This document shows, one piece after another, positions 26,726 through 35,313 of a DNA stretch of 64,000 nucleotides; the stretch's first letter is position 1, and each line of letters opens with the position of its first letter. The notes beneath the pieces were generated by a model. It ran no database searches, had not been told where the DNA came from, and saw only the letters and a list, made by a program, of their open reading frames with translations. Source of the stretch: Hydrotalea sp. (lineage in GTDB: Bacteria; Bacteroidota; Bacteroidia; Chitinophagales; Chitinophagaceae). The stretch is from assembly GCA_027364735.1 (NCBI GenBank), contig DAHXOT010000017.1, positions 1 through 64,000 on the forward strand. The letters are read 5' to 3'. The position numbers and the translations under genes were made by a program.

Positions 26726-27571
26726 TTATTTTAAACTCTGAATTCGCTTATCCAATTCTTCTTTTATCTGGTCGTTGTTAATTTGTTTTTTCAATGCCTC
26801 ATACCATTTAATGGCATTGGGTTTATCGCCCTTTAGCTCATTACATTCTGCTAATTGAAAAAGTGCTTCAACATTTCCCGGTTGTTTATTAATTATTACC
26901 GTAAAATGCTCAATGGCTTTATCATACTGTCCACTTTTTTTACCTCCTAAACCTAATACTAATTGCGCATATAGGTTGTTAGGATTTTTTTGAACAATTT
27001 CACGCACTTTCATAATTCCTTCCATTGGACTGGTAGAAATATTGCCAAATAAATAGCAGGCACCAATTCCAATTTTTGCCGAATCGTTAGTAGGATTGAT
27101 TTCCAAAACCTTATCTAAAAGAACTTTTGCATTTGTAGCCAACCAATTTTGCATAGGTGCATCATTAGAGCCAATTAGGTTATCTACAAAAAGTTGGGCG
27201 GCAAAGGTGAGGCTTTTTTCCGAATTTTCCAACTTAGCGGCTTCGGCGGTATAATAAGCATAGGGTTCAAATGCATGAATCGAATCTTTCCAATAGTGGG
27301 CTAATTGATGGTAAATGTGAATTTTTTGTTCTTTTACATCGCCTCTTATTACTGCATTCTCCATGCTTATTAAGCGTTCATTTTGTGCCGAGTTTAATTT
27401 TTGTTTGGCAGTTGCTATAATTTCTGTAGTGCTTATAGATTTATTACCGGCAGCCTGCTGCATAGGTGTAGCGGAAGTATCTTTTTTAGGCGGAATTGTT
27501 TTTCCAAAGAAAAAAATAAGGAGGAATAGTGCCAATCCTCCACCAACCAGAAATAGTTGTTGACGTTTCAC
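26726..27571 (-). CDS. Membrane-anchored tetratricopeptide repeat protein
   Basis: A 281-aa protein with an N-terminal membrane anchor (about residues 5-24, very hydrophobic) and then mostly helical sequence. TPR-like repeats are visible at about 195-265, e.g. N-L-Y-A-Q-L-V-L-G-L-G-G-K-K-S-G-Q-Y-D-K-A and N-V-E-A-L-F-Q-L-A-E-C-N-E-L-K-G-D. It probably acts as a protein-binding scaffold on the outer face of the inner membrane. It follows HU by 21 bp and precedes the small basic protein by 28 bp, so the three are likely co-transcribed. No more specific function can be given. Confidence 0.75.
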   Translation of the reverse strand: MKRQQLFLVGGGLALFLLIFFFGKTIPPKKDTSATPMQQAAGNKSISTTEIIATAKQKLNSAQNERLISMENAVIRGDVKEQKIHIYHQLAHYWKDSIHAFEPYAYYTAEAAKLENSEKSLTFAAQLFVDNLIGSNDAPMQNWLATNAKVLLDKVLEINPTNDSAKIGIGACYLFGNISTSPMEGIMKVREIVQKNPNNLYAQLVLGLGGKKSGQYDKAIEHFTVIINKQPGNVEALFQLAECNELKGDKPNAIKWYEALKKQINNDQIKEELDKRIQSLK

Positions 27572-27592
27572 ATGAATATATTTGCAGCAAAT

Positions 27593-27883
27593 TTACTCAG
27601 ACCGAAGATTGCTTTTCACTTCGTTCATAAATTCTTTTGCAGGTTTAAATGCAGGTATAAAATGTTCGGGAATATCTACTGCTGTATTTTTTTTAATATT
27701 TCTACCAATTTTGGCAGCTCTTTTTTTAGTAATAAAACTACCAAAACCACGTATGTAAATATTATTTCCATCCGATAAACTATCTTTTATTTCTTTAAAT
27801 GCGGTTTCAAGTGTAACCAACACATCTACTTTAGGTATTCCGGTTTTCTCAGAAATATTGTTAATCAAATCAGACTTTCTCAT
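27593..27883 (-). CDS. HU/IHF-family DNA-binding protein
   Basis: A 96-aa histone-like protein with the family layout: an N-terminal helical dimerisation part (M-R-K-S-D-L-I...) and the signature I-R-G-F-G-S-F at residues 44-50. The beta-arm reads R-A-A-K-I-G-R-N-I-K-K-N-T, and the usual R-N-P-x-T sequence is replaced by R-N-I-K-K-N-T; the late P-A-F-K-P-A-K-E-F motif is present. It bends and compacts DNA. It is the first gene of the minus-strand run and diverges from mutY. Confidence 0.92.
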   Translation of the reverse strand: MRKSDLINNISEKTGIPKVDVLVTLETAFKEIKDSLSDGNNIYIRGFGSFITKKRAAKIGRNIKKNTAVDIPEHFIPAFKPAKEFMNEVKSNLRSE

Positions 27884-28063
27884 ATGGTTGTTATTTGATT
27901 CGAAAAATTGTAATAATAAAGAAAACTATTTTTTTTAATTTTTGCAAGAAAAGCGAACATTTTTTTTGAATATGTTAGTATTTGATATGCAATATTTGAA
28001 GGTATAAAATTTGCAGTAATTAAAATAATTTTATTTGAAGATGATTAACCATATTTGTACGCT

Positions 28064-29143
28064 ATGTTAAGAAAGGATTTTACTACCTATTTAATGCAAT
28101 GGAATGCACATGAAAATACCCGAATAATGCCTTGGAAGGGAGAATTAGATGCATATAAAATTTGGATTAGCGAAATTATTTTGCAGCAAACCCGCGTAGA
28201 ACAAGGCTGGGCCTATTATGAACGATTTATTCAAAAATTTCCTACGGTACAACAGTTGGCACAAGCCAATGATGAAGAGGTTTTTAAATTATGGGAAGGC
28301 TTAGGTTATTATAACCGATGTAAAAATTTACTGTTTACAGCAAGATTAATTGTAACCAATTACCAGGGTATTTTTCCGAATAGTTTTGATGAAATTATTA
28401 ATTTAAAAGGAATAGGTACTTATACAGCTTCGGCTATTGCATCGTTTGCATTTAACCTGCCTTATGCAGTGGTGGATGGAAATGTTTTTAGAGTATTAGC
28501 AAGAGTATTTGCCATTCAAGTTCCAACAGATACTGTAGAAGGTAAAAAAATATTTTTGGAGTTAGCCAATAGCCTGCTCGATAAAAATAGACCGGGCTTA
28601 TACAATCAGGCAATAATGGATTTTGGTGCCACAGTTTGTAAGCCTTTTGCACCAGCATGTAATCTGTGTAGTATCAATAAAATTTGCAAAGCATTTGAAA
28701 AAGGAATTGTAAATGATTTACCAATAAAAGAAAAAATAATTAAGAAGAAAAACCGGTGGTTGTATTATTTTATTTTTTTGAAGAACGATACTGTAATGGT
28801 TCGAAAGCGAATACAGCAAGATATTTGGCAAAATTTGCATGAATTTTATTTAATAGAATCGAATGAAACAATTAAATGGAATGAACAAGAAATTGAAAAT
28901 ATTTTGCAAAATCATTTACATATTTCAAACTATACGCTTTTACATATTTCTCCTACAATTGAACAACAGTTAACGCATCAAAAAATAAAAGGACAGTTTA
29001 TAACCATTCAGCTAACAAGTATTCCCAAAAATATTCAGCAGTATAAATGGTATCCGCGTAATAAAATGTATGAATTGGCTTTTCCTAAATTTATTAACCA
29101 ATATCTTGATAAATATTTTATAGAAAATAAAAACGAGATGTAG
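28064..29143 (+). CDS. mutY: A/G-specific adenine glycosylase
   Basis: A 359-aa MutY counted from the ATG at 28064; an in-frame TTG at 28055 adds three residues without support. Catalytic Glu37 lies in S-E-I-I-L-Q-Q-T. The helix-hairpin-helix is L-K-G-I-G-T-Y-T-A-S-A-I (114-125), catalytic Asp138 is in V-V-D-G-N-V, and the 4Fe-4S ligands are Cys192, 199, 202 and 208. The C-terminal NUDIX-like domain (about 225-350) recognises 8-oxoG. It removes A mispaired with 8-oxoG. In several Bacteroidota mutY precedes ssb-gldE-gldD; here that cluster is 15 kb away. The stop is 5 bp from the convergent small membrane protein. Confidence 0.95.
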   Translation: MLRKDFTTYLMQWNAHENTRIMPWKGELDAYKIWISEIILQQTRVEQGWAYYERFIQKFPTVQQLAQANDEEVFKLWEGLGYYNRCKNLLFTARLIVTNYQGIFPNSFDEIINLKGIGTYTASAIASFAFNLPYAVVDGNVFRVLARVFAIQVPTDTVEGKKIFLELANSLLDKNRPGLYNQAIMDFGATVCKPFAPACNLCSINKICKAFEKGIVNDLPIKEKIIKKKNRWLYYFIFLKNDTVMVRKRIQQDIWQNLHEFYLIESNETIKWNEQEIENILQNHLHISNYTLLHISPTIEQQLTHQKIKGQFITIQLTSIPKNIQQYKWYPRNKMYELAFPKFINQYLDKYFIENKNEM

Positions 29144-29148
29144 GTAAT

Positions 29149-29499
29149 TTATTTTTTATTATTTGCAATTAGGGTATTAATAAAAGAACTAATAATAGAA
29201 ACAATAATACTAAATAATAAAGCCCAAAACCAATTATCTACTGTAAAACCCGGAACAATATCGGATGCCCATTTAATAATTAAAATATTAATTACAAGTA
29301 AAAATACACCTAAGGTTATTATAGTAATAGGGATAGTAAAAACAATAAGAATGGGTTTAATAAAACTGTTTAAAATACCTAATACAGCAGCCACTAATAT
29401 GGCAGTTATTGTTCCATCAATATGAACACCGGGTAAAATAAATACAGCAAATAATATTGCTACCGATGTAACTAATGTTTTAGTTAAAAATTGTGTCAT
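29149..29499 (-). CDS. Phage holin family 4-like membrane protein
   Basis: A 116-aa membrane protein with four hydrophobic segments (about 5-24, 28-50, 55-76, 88-110). It has the G-I-L-N-S-F-I-K-P-I-L turn of the Phage_holin_4_2/YvlD family. Despite the family label, these are chromosomal membrane proteins of unknown role and no phage genes are near. It is monocistronic. Confidence 0.75.
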   Translation of the reverse strand: MTQFLTKTLVTSVAILFAVFILPGVHIDGTITAILVAAVLGILNSFIKPILIVFTIPITIITLGVFLLVINILIIKWASDIVPGFTVDNWFWALLFSIIVSIISSFINTLIANNKK

Positions 29500-29620
29500 A
29501 GCATAATAGTATGCATGTAAGTTAATAATAGATTTTTGTATAAGCTAACAGTATAAAATATTTTGTCTAAGAATATTTTTGAGTAGCTTCGATAACAGTT
29601 TTTACACTAAACAATTAACC

Positions 29621-30121
29621 ATGATAGTACAATCTCTTTTAGGAGAATTTATGCATGAAGCAGAAAATACGCGTAAATTATTAAATGCCATTCCCGATTC
29701 AGCATTAAGTTATAAACCTGCAGAAAAATTATGGACAACGGCTCAGTTGGCTTCTCATATTGCGGAAGTATATAACTGGTTCGATGATACTTTTAACTCG
29801 GATGTATTTGATATGGGAACTTATAAATACGATAAAGGAGATATTTCTAAAGCAGCAAATATTGTAGCCAAGTTTGAAGAGAATGTAAAAAAAGCACAAG
29901 CCGTTTTAGAAGCAGCAAAAGATGAAAATATGATGACCATGTGGAGAATGACTTTTAATGGAAAGGATGCATTTCCAGCTATGCCCAGAATTCAGGTGGT
30001 AAGGGGATTTTTATTTAATCATTTATACCATCATAGAGGTGAACTGATAGTGCATTTAAGAGCTACAGGCAATAAAGTGCCCGGATTGTATGGGCCAACT
30101 TTTGATGATAATAATAGGTAA
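29621..30121 (+). CDS. DinB-family protein
   Basis: A 166-aa protein counted from the ATG at 29621; an upstream in-frame TTG at 29579 would add 14 residues. It has the four-helix bundle pattern of the DinB/YfiT superfamily: E-A-E-N-T-R-K-L-L at the start, T-A-Q-L-A-S-H-I-A-E around 45-54 with the first metal-ligand His, and L-F-N-H-L-Y-H-H-R-G-E-L near 136-147 with the paired His. Members are metal-dependent thiol transferases or hydrolases, often of unknown substrate. It ends at a bidirectional terminator. Confidence 0.85.
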   Translation: MIVQSLLGEFMHEAENTRKLLNAIPDSALSYKPAEKLWTTAQLASHIAEVYNWFDDTFNSDVFDMGTYKYDKGDISKAANIVAKFEENVKKAQAVLEAAKDENMMTMWRMTFNGKDAFPAMPRIQVVRGFLFNHLYHHRGELIVHLRATGNKVPGLYGPTFDDNNR

Positions 30122-30133
30122 TAATTATAAAGC

Positions 30134-30162
30134 AAAATGCCTCATTTTTAATGAGGCATTTT
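30134..30162. terminator. Bidirectional terminator between dinB-like and M16 genes
   Basis: A 13-bp perfect stem (AAAATGCCTCATT / AATGAGGCATTTT) with a 3-nt loop and T runs on both strands, lying between convergent genes. Confidence 0.85.
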
Positions 30163-30168
30163 TATATG

Positions 30169-31449
30169 TTATATTACAATTAATTGATAAAATTCAGAAG
30201 GGTTTAAATATTTTTTTGCGAGTGATTGTAATTCTTCGGCCGATACAGTTTTTATAGTTTGTATACTATTATAAAAATAAGCTTCGGTTAAATTATTTAA
30301 AATATAATTTTTCCATCTTGCAATAATTTGAAAAGGTCCATCTAAATCGCCTAATAACCCACCAATCATGTAGTTTTTAACTAAATGCAATTCATCTTCA
30401 TCAATTAGCTGCGTGCGAAGAATTTCCATTTCTTTATACGTTTCTGTAATGGTAGCTTCACATACATCTTTTCCTGCTTCGGTACTAATCATCCATGCTG
30501 TTTCGTGAATATGATTTTGAATATAAGAATGAATACCATAAGTATATCCTTTATCTTCCCGAATATTACTCATTAATCTTGAGCCGAAAAAACCTCCTAA
30601 AATATTATTTAAAACTTGTACTTTTTGAAAATCGGGATGATGGCGATTAGGAAAAGGTCTTGCTAACCTAATAGCTCCCTGTACACCATTTTTATCATTA
30701 ATAATTGTATATTTTTTTTCTGTTGCCGGCTTGGTTATTATTTCAGTTTCTTTAATAGCATTTTGATTAAGTGGTAACGAACCAAAAAAAACATTTAATT
30801 GTTGCTCAAGTTGTTGGGGTAATTTTCCTGCAACAAATAATAAGCATTTTCCTGAAGTATAATATTGTTGATAATATTTGGTTAATTCATCTCTTTGTAA
30901 ATGATCATAATCTAAGGTAGATGTATATTTTCCGTAAGGATGATGAAATCCAAAAACATATTCATCTATTAAGCGGTTAGCTACAAAATCGCATTTTTTT
31001 AAATTAACTTCTAATCTTTGTTTTTGGTTTTGTTTATAAATAGCCAATTCATCTTCCGGAAATACCGAATCGGTAAGTATTTCAGCAATTACGGGTAAAA
31101 GTTTAGGCAAATGTTTGGCTAAAGTATGTAAGGTAATAGTGGCTGTTTCGTTATAACAATTTCTGCTTAAATAAGCACCATAAAATTCAAAGTGCTCGTT
31201 AATGGCAAAAGCATTTTTCGAGGTTGTTCCATTTTTTAATAAAAAATTTGTAGTAGCAGCAACAATATTTTTTTCTTCGTACCAATTGCCGGCATAAAAC
31301 ACAAATTCTAGCATTATTACTTCTTCTGCACCTGCATTAACTGCATAAACCGGAACACCATTATCTAAATTAAATTGATGATATGGTTTTAATTGTAAAT
31401 TAAATTCTACTGCATCTAATATTGTGGGAGCTTGTTTTCTGTTAATCAT
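30169..31449 (-). CDS. M16-family peptidase, non-catalytic partner subunit
   Basis: A 426-aa M16 fold protein without the H-x-x-E-H zinc motif: the equivalent N-terminal region (about 60-85) reads A-A-T-T-N-F-L-L-K-N-G. It keeps the second-half landmark F-F-G-S-R-L-M-x-N-I-R-E-x-x-G-Y-T-Y (about 284-301), the substrate-binding R/Y pair found on the inactive subunit of two-chain M16B enzymes (known for processing peptidases and bacterial pairs). Its start overlaps the stop of the catalytic M16 gene by 4 nt, so the two are translationally coupled and probably form a heterodimer. No signal peptide, so it is cytoplasmic. Confidence 0.85.
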   Translation of the reverse strand: MINRKQAPTILDAVEFNLQLKPYHQFNLDNGVPVYAVNAGAEEVIMLEFVFYAGNWYEEKNIVAATTNFLLKNGTTSKNAFAINEHFEFYGAYLSRNCYNETATITLHTLAKHLPKLLPVIAEILTDSVFPEDELAIYKQNQKQRLEVNLKKCDFVANRLIDEYVFGFHHPYGKYTSTLDYDHLQRDELTKYYQQYYTSGKCLLFVAGKLPQQLEQQLNVFFGSLPLNQNAIKETEIITKPATEKKYTIINDKNGVQGAIRLARPFPNRHHPDFQKVQVLNNILGGFFGSRLMSNIREDKGYTYGIHSYIQNHIHETAWMISTEAGKDVCEATITETYKEMEILRTQLIDEDELHLVKNYMIGGLLGDLDGPFQIIARWKNYILNNLTEAYFYNSIQTIKTVSAEELQSLAKKYLNPSEFYQLIVI

Positions 31450-32690
31450 AATGAATGCTTACTGTAATAGTGTAGGGTATTGCTGTTGTTATCGGTAAAA
31501 ATTTCTTTGGCATAATTTCTAATATCCAAATTAGTTACTGCTTGGTATTTACTTAATTCGGTATTAATTAAAGTTGCATCGCCAATTAGTTCATAAAATG
31601 CTAAGCTATTGGCACGGTTCATAATGCTCATATCTTCAAAAGCCAAAACACTTTCTGTTTTATTTTTTACTTTTTCTAATTCGTGCTCGTTGATTAAGTT
31701 GGTTTTAATTTTTTCCAGTTCTTCTTCAATTGCTTGTTCTGCTTTTTCCATTTCAATGCCTTTAACCAATTTTCCTTCTATCGTTAATAAACCAGGTTCA
31801 ATTGTTCCAAAATGATAACAATCTAACGAAGAAAATAGCTGTTTTTCTTTTACTAATGATTGATATAATCTGGAAGAGCTGCCACCACCTAAAATTTCGG
31901 TAATTAAATCGGCTATATAATAAGAAGTTGATAATCTGCCGCCAATATGCCAAGTTTTAATTATTGCATCTAAAGGTACATCGGCAGTATAGTTTAATAA
32001 TTTTGCTTTTGTTTGGGTAGGTTCTTGTACTATATTTCGTTGGTATTTTTCTCCACTTTCAATATTGCCAAACCATTTTTCGGCCAGTAGTTTTATTTCA
32101 TCTGTTTTTACTTTTCCTGCAACTACTAAAACGGCATTTATAGGCCGATAGTGTTTGAAGAAAAATGATTTTACATCTTGAATATTTGCATTTTCAACAT
32201 GGCTTAATTCTTTTCCAATAGTCATCCATTTATACGGATGAACAGTATAAGCCAATGCCCTCATTTTATGCCATACATCGCCATAGGGTTTATTAATATA
32301 ATGTTCTTTAAATTCTTCGCAAACTACTTTGCGTTGTACATCTAAGCTTTTTTCGCTAAAAGCTAAACTTAGCATTCTGTCACTTTCTAACCAAAAAGCA
32401 GTTTCAATATTTTCGGCCGGAAGTGAGCAATAGTAATTGGTTAAATCGTTAGTGGTGTATGCATTGTTTTCGCCACCTGCTCTTTGAAGTGGCTCATCGT
32501 AATCCGGAATATTAATGCTGCCGCCAAACATTAAATGTTCGAATAAATGTGCAAAGCCTGTTTTATCTTCTTGTTCATCTCTTGCTCCCACATCGTACAT
32601 AACATTAACAACTGCTAAGGGAGTAGAATGATCTTCATGCACCATTACTCGCAATCCATTAGAAAGGGTAAACTTATTAAACTCAATCAT
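31446..32690 (-). CDS. M16-family zinc peptidase, catalytic subunit
   Basis: A 414-aa protein counted from the ATG at 32690; an in-frame start 33 bp upstream adds a poor leader. The inverted zinc motif H-L-F-E-H (48-52) in G-F-A-H-L-F-E-H-L-M-F is intact. Other landmarks are N-A-Y-T-T-N-D-L-T-N-Y (about 75-85) and G-G-G-S-S-S-R-L-Y-Q-S-L. There is no signal peptide. It pairs with the following M16 gene, with which it overlaps by 4 nt. A TTACTTTG box just upstream (32709-32716, minus strand) resembles a Bacteroidota -7 element. Confidence 0.88.
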   Translation of the reverse strand: MIEFNKFTLSNGLRVMVHEDHSTPLAVVNVMYDVGARDEQEDKTGFAHLFEHLMFGGSINIPDYDEPLQRAGGENNAYTTNDLTNYYCSLPAENIETAFWLESDRMLSLAFSEKSLDVQRKVVCEEFKEHYINKPYGDVWHKMRALAYTVHPYKWMTIGKELSHVENANIQDVKSFFFKHYRPINAVLVVAGKVKTDEIKLLAEKWFGNIESGEKYQRNIVQEPTQTKAKLLNYTADVPLDAIIKTWHIGGRLSTSYYIADLITEILGGGSSSRLYQSLVKEKQLFSSLDCYHFGTIEPGLLTIEGKLVKGIEMEKAEQAIEEELEKIKTNLINEHELEKVKNKTESVLAFEDMSIMNRANSLAFYELIGDATLINTELSKYQAVTNLDIRNYAKEIFTDNNSNTLHYYSKHSL

Positions 32691-32752
32691 ATTGTAAATA
32701 GATATTGTTGCAAAGTAATACAAAAACTATTGGCAGCAATTGTTAAAAGCAA

Positions 32753-33955
32753 TCACTTTCTTTTTAGAATATTTTTAATTTTTAAATTAATTTCTAATGG
32801 TTGGTTGTTTCGTAATATAAGCAGTTTAACTACAGAATCGGCATTCTGTAATAAGGTTTTATATGTTTGAATGTTTTTAGAAATATTATTATCAATAGCA
32901 AGAATTATATCGTTTTCTTTTAAGCCGGCTTTATCGCCCGGGGAGTTTGGAATAATATCTATAATCTTTACATCTCCATCAATATCATAAATTCCCAAGC
33001 CTGTATAAGAGTAATCGAAAAAATCTCCAAAATGAATATTAGGTTTAAAATAAAAAATTTGATCGGGATAGTTAATAATAATATTAAATCTTCTCATTAA
33101 ATCATTGCCTATTACCCCATCAAAAAAAGGATACGATGTTACATTGTATTCATCATTAAAAATATAGGCTGGTACTTTTTTAAATCGGTAAGGGCCAAAG
33201 CGAACAGATTGGGCAATGGTTAAACCCATTTCTTTTTTACCGCCAATACCTTCGGTTTGTGTGGCAAATATTTTATATTTTTTATTGAGGGGTAAACTAT
33301 CATCAACAAAGTCTTGCGAAAATAGTACACACAAACCGGCACCGGTATCTAAAATAAATTTTCCATTAATGGGTGCATTGCCTTCAATGGTTACAGAATG
33401 ATAGGGTAACGAGTTAAAACCTGCATGCAACAAATAACCTCCTTTAGGATATTTAATATAACCGGGCGAGTGTACTTCAATAACGTAATGTTCAAAGTCA
33501 ACTTTTACAATATATCTTCTTAAAAAACTAAAGCCAATAATACCATCAATTCTAACACCATAAACACTACTTAAAAGCTCATAATTATTAATATGAAAAT
33601 CTAAACTGTCAACCATTAATCCGGGTAAGCGTAATGCATGGTTAAAGGCAAAATCAACTTTTTTTAAACCTGCAATACCTCTTACTGTTCTATCGGTTTT
33701 TTGTGTGGCTAAATGCAATTCTGCAGCAGTAAGCGAATCTAAAGAGATACCTCCACTGCCTGTATCAAAAACAAAGTTCAGTGAATCGGGGAAATTATCT
33801 ATACCTGCTTTTACTATAATAATGCCACCGGATAACATAGAAAAGGAAAATTTTGTAAGGAATTTAGATTGAGGTTTTACAAACTCTTCCTGAGAAAATA
33901 CTGAGATATTTACTGAAATTTGAAAAAATAAAAATAATAATATTGTTTTTTTCAT
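32753..33955 (-). CDS. Secreted retropepsin-like aspartyl protease with PDZ domain
   Basis: A 400-aa secreted protein with a signal peptide (about 1-21). Two aspartyl-protease half-domains carry active-site motifs F-V-F-D-T-G-S-G (62-69) and F-I-L-D-T-G-A-G (200-207), each followed by an I-D-G-I-I-G-F / F-D-G-V-I-G-N flap-region landmark. A C-terminal PDZ domain (about 305-385) has I-I-P-N-S-P-G-D-K-A-G-L and D-I-I-L-A-I-D. The duplicated retropepsin plus PDZ layout is common in Bacteroidota; substrates are unknown. It lies 62 bp upstream of the M16 pair on the same strand. Confidence 0.88.
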   Translation of the reverse strand: MKKTILLFLFFQISVNISVFSQEEFVKPQSKFLTKFSFSMLSGGIIIVKAGIDNFPDSLNFVFDTGSGGISLDSLTAAELHLATQKTDRTVRGIAGLKKVDFAFNHALRLPGLMVDSLDFHINNYELLSSVYGVRIDGIIGFSFLRRYIVKVDFEHYVIEVHSPGYIKYPKGGYLLHAGFNSLPYHSVTIEGNAPINGKFILDTGAGLCVLFSQDFVDDSLPLNKKYKIFATQTEGIGGKKEMGLTIAQSVRFGPYRFKKVPAYIFNDEYNVTSYPFFDGVIGNDLMRRFNIIINYPDQIFYFKPNIHFGDFFDYSYTGLGIYDIDGDVKIIDIIPNSPGDKAGLKENDIILAIDNNISKNIQTYKTLLQNADSVVKLLILRNNQPLEINLKIKNILKRK

Positions 33956-34113
33956 TGCTATAAAATCAAATCTTACTTTAAGTTACAGAAACATACATTA
34001 CACTTATCATAACAGGCAAATATTTTATTTTAAAGAAAAAATATATTGAAGGATGGTAAATGCTACGCTATTTTTTTTGAACTATATTTTAATGGTACAA
34101 GCATTTACATTAC

Positions 34114-34121
34114 TACCTTTG
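34114..34121 (+). promoter_or_regulatory. Candidate -7 promoter element for mqnC
   Basis: TACCTTTG is an exact match to the Bacteroidota TAnnTTTG -7 box and lies 20 bp upstream of the mqnC ATG. No good -33 TTG box is seen at the usual spacing. Confidence 0.4.
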
Positions 34122-34141
34122 TTGGCATTTAACTAATAATT

Positions 34142-35266
34142 ATGCAATTAGCCGATTTATACCAGCGAGCATTAAATTTTGAGTTTTTAACAAGAACCGA
34201 AGGAATGTTTTTATTTAATAATGCACCACTTACAGAGTTAATGTATGTGGCCGATGAATTAAGGAAGAAGCAAATACCACACGGAAAAGTTACATGGCAA
34301 ATAGATAGAAACGTAAATACTACCAATGTTTGCATAGCCAATTGCAAGTTTTGTAATTTTTATAGAATTCCAGGCCATAGCGAAGCGTATATTACCGATA
34401 TGGATACGTATCGGAAAAAAATAAGCGATACCATAAAATACGGTGGAGATCAATTATTATTACAAGGTGGGCATCATCCCGAATTGGGATTAGATTTTTA
34501 TACAAATACTTTTAAGCAAATAAAGCAAGAATTTCCTACCATTAAATTACATGCACTTGGTCCGCCGGAAATTGCACATATCACTAAATTAGAAAAATCA
34601 ACACATAAAGAAGTATTAACGGCTTTGAAAGAAGCAGGAATGGATTCGTTGCCGGGAGCCGGTGCAGAAATTTTAGTAGATAGAGTGAGAAGATTAATTT
34701 CTAAAGGTAAATGCGGTGCCGATGAGTGGTTGGCCATTATGCACGAAGCTCATAAATTAAATATTACCACTTCTGCAACCATGATGTTTGGCCATGTAGA
34801 AACTTTAGAAGAAAGATTTATTCATTTAGAAAGAATACGAGAAGTTCAGGCAATGAAACCAGAAGGAGCAAAAGGATTTCTTGCATTTATAGCATGGACA
34901 TTTCAGGATGTAGATACTTTACTTGCTAAAATTAGAGGCGTACAAAACCTAACTACCCCCGATGAATACATTAGAATGATTGCAATAAGTAGAATAATGT
35001 TGCCCAATATTACCAATATTCAATCGAGTTGGTTAACTGTTGGTAAACAAACAGCACAAATTACTTTACATGGCGGTGCTAACGATTTTGGAAGTATAAT
35101 GATTGAAGAAAATGTAGTAAGTGCTGCCGGAGCACCTCATAGGTTTACCTATAAATCAATACAACAAGCTATTAAAGAAGCAGGCTTCGAACCTCAATTG
35201 CGTAATCAGCAATATGAATGGAGAACTATTCCCGACAATATTCAAGAACAAATAATTGAATATTAA
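34142..35266 (+). CDS. mqnC: Cyclic dehypoxanthinyl futalosine synthase (MqnC)
   Basis: A 374-aa radical SAM enzyme. The Fe-S cluster Cys residues are C64-x3-C68-x2-C71 in N-V-C-I-A-N-C-K-F-C. The phrases D-R-N-V-N-T-T-N, Q-G-G-H-H-P-E-L-G and L-P-G-A-G-A-E-I-L are those of MqnC rather than MqnE. It catalyses the cyclisation of dehypoxanthine futalosine in the futalosine route to menaquinone (known). The other mqn genes are not in this window. It is followed after 47 bp by kbl, which may or may not share its transcript. Confidence 0.9.
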   Translation: MQLADLYQRALNFEFLTRTEGMFLFNNAPLTELMYVADELRKKQIPHGKVTWQIDRNVNTTNVCIANCKFCNFYRIPGHSEAYITDMDTYRKKISDTIKYGGDQLLLQGGHHPELGLDFYTNTFKQIKQEFPTIKLHALGPPEIAHITKLEKSTHKEVLTALKEAGMDSLPGAGAEILVDRVRRLISKGKCGADEWLAIMHEAHKLNITTSATMMFGHVETLEERFIHLERIREVQAMKPEGAKGFLAFIAWTFQDVDTLLAKIRGVQNLTTPDEYIRMIAISRIMLPNITNIQSSWLTVGKQTAQITLHGGANDFGSIMIEENVVSAAGAPHRFTYKSIQQAIKEAGFEPQLRNQQYEWRTIPDNIQEQIIEY

Positions 35267-35313
35267 AAGCAATTACTTATATATAGTGGCTAATAAAAAA
35301 TAAACACCGAAAT

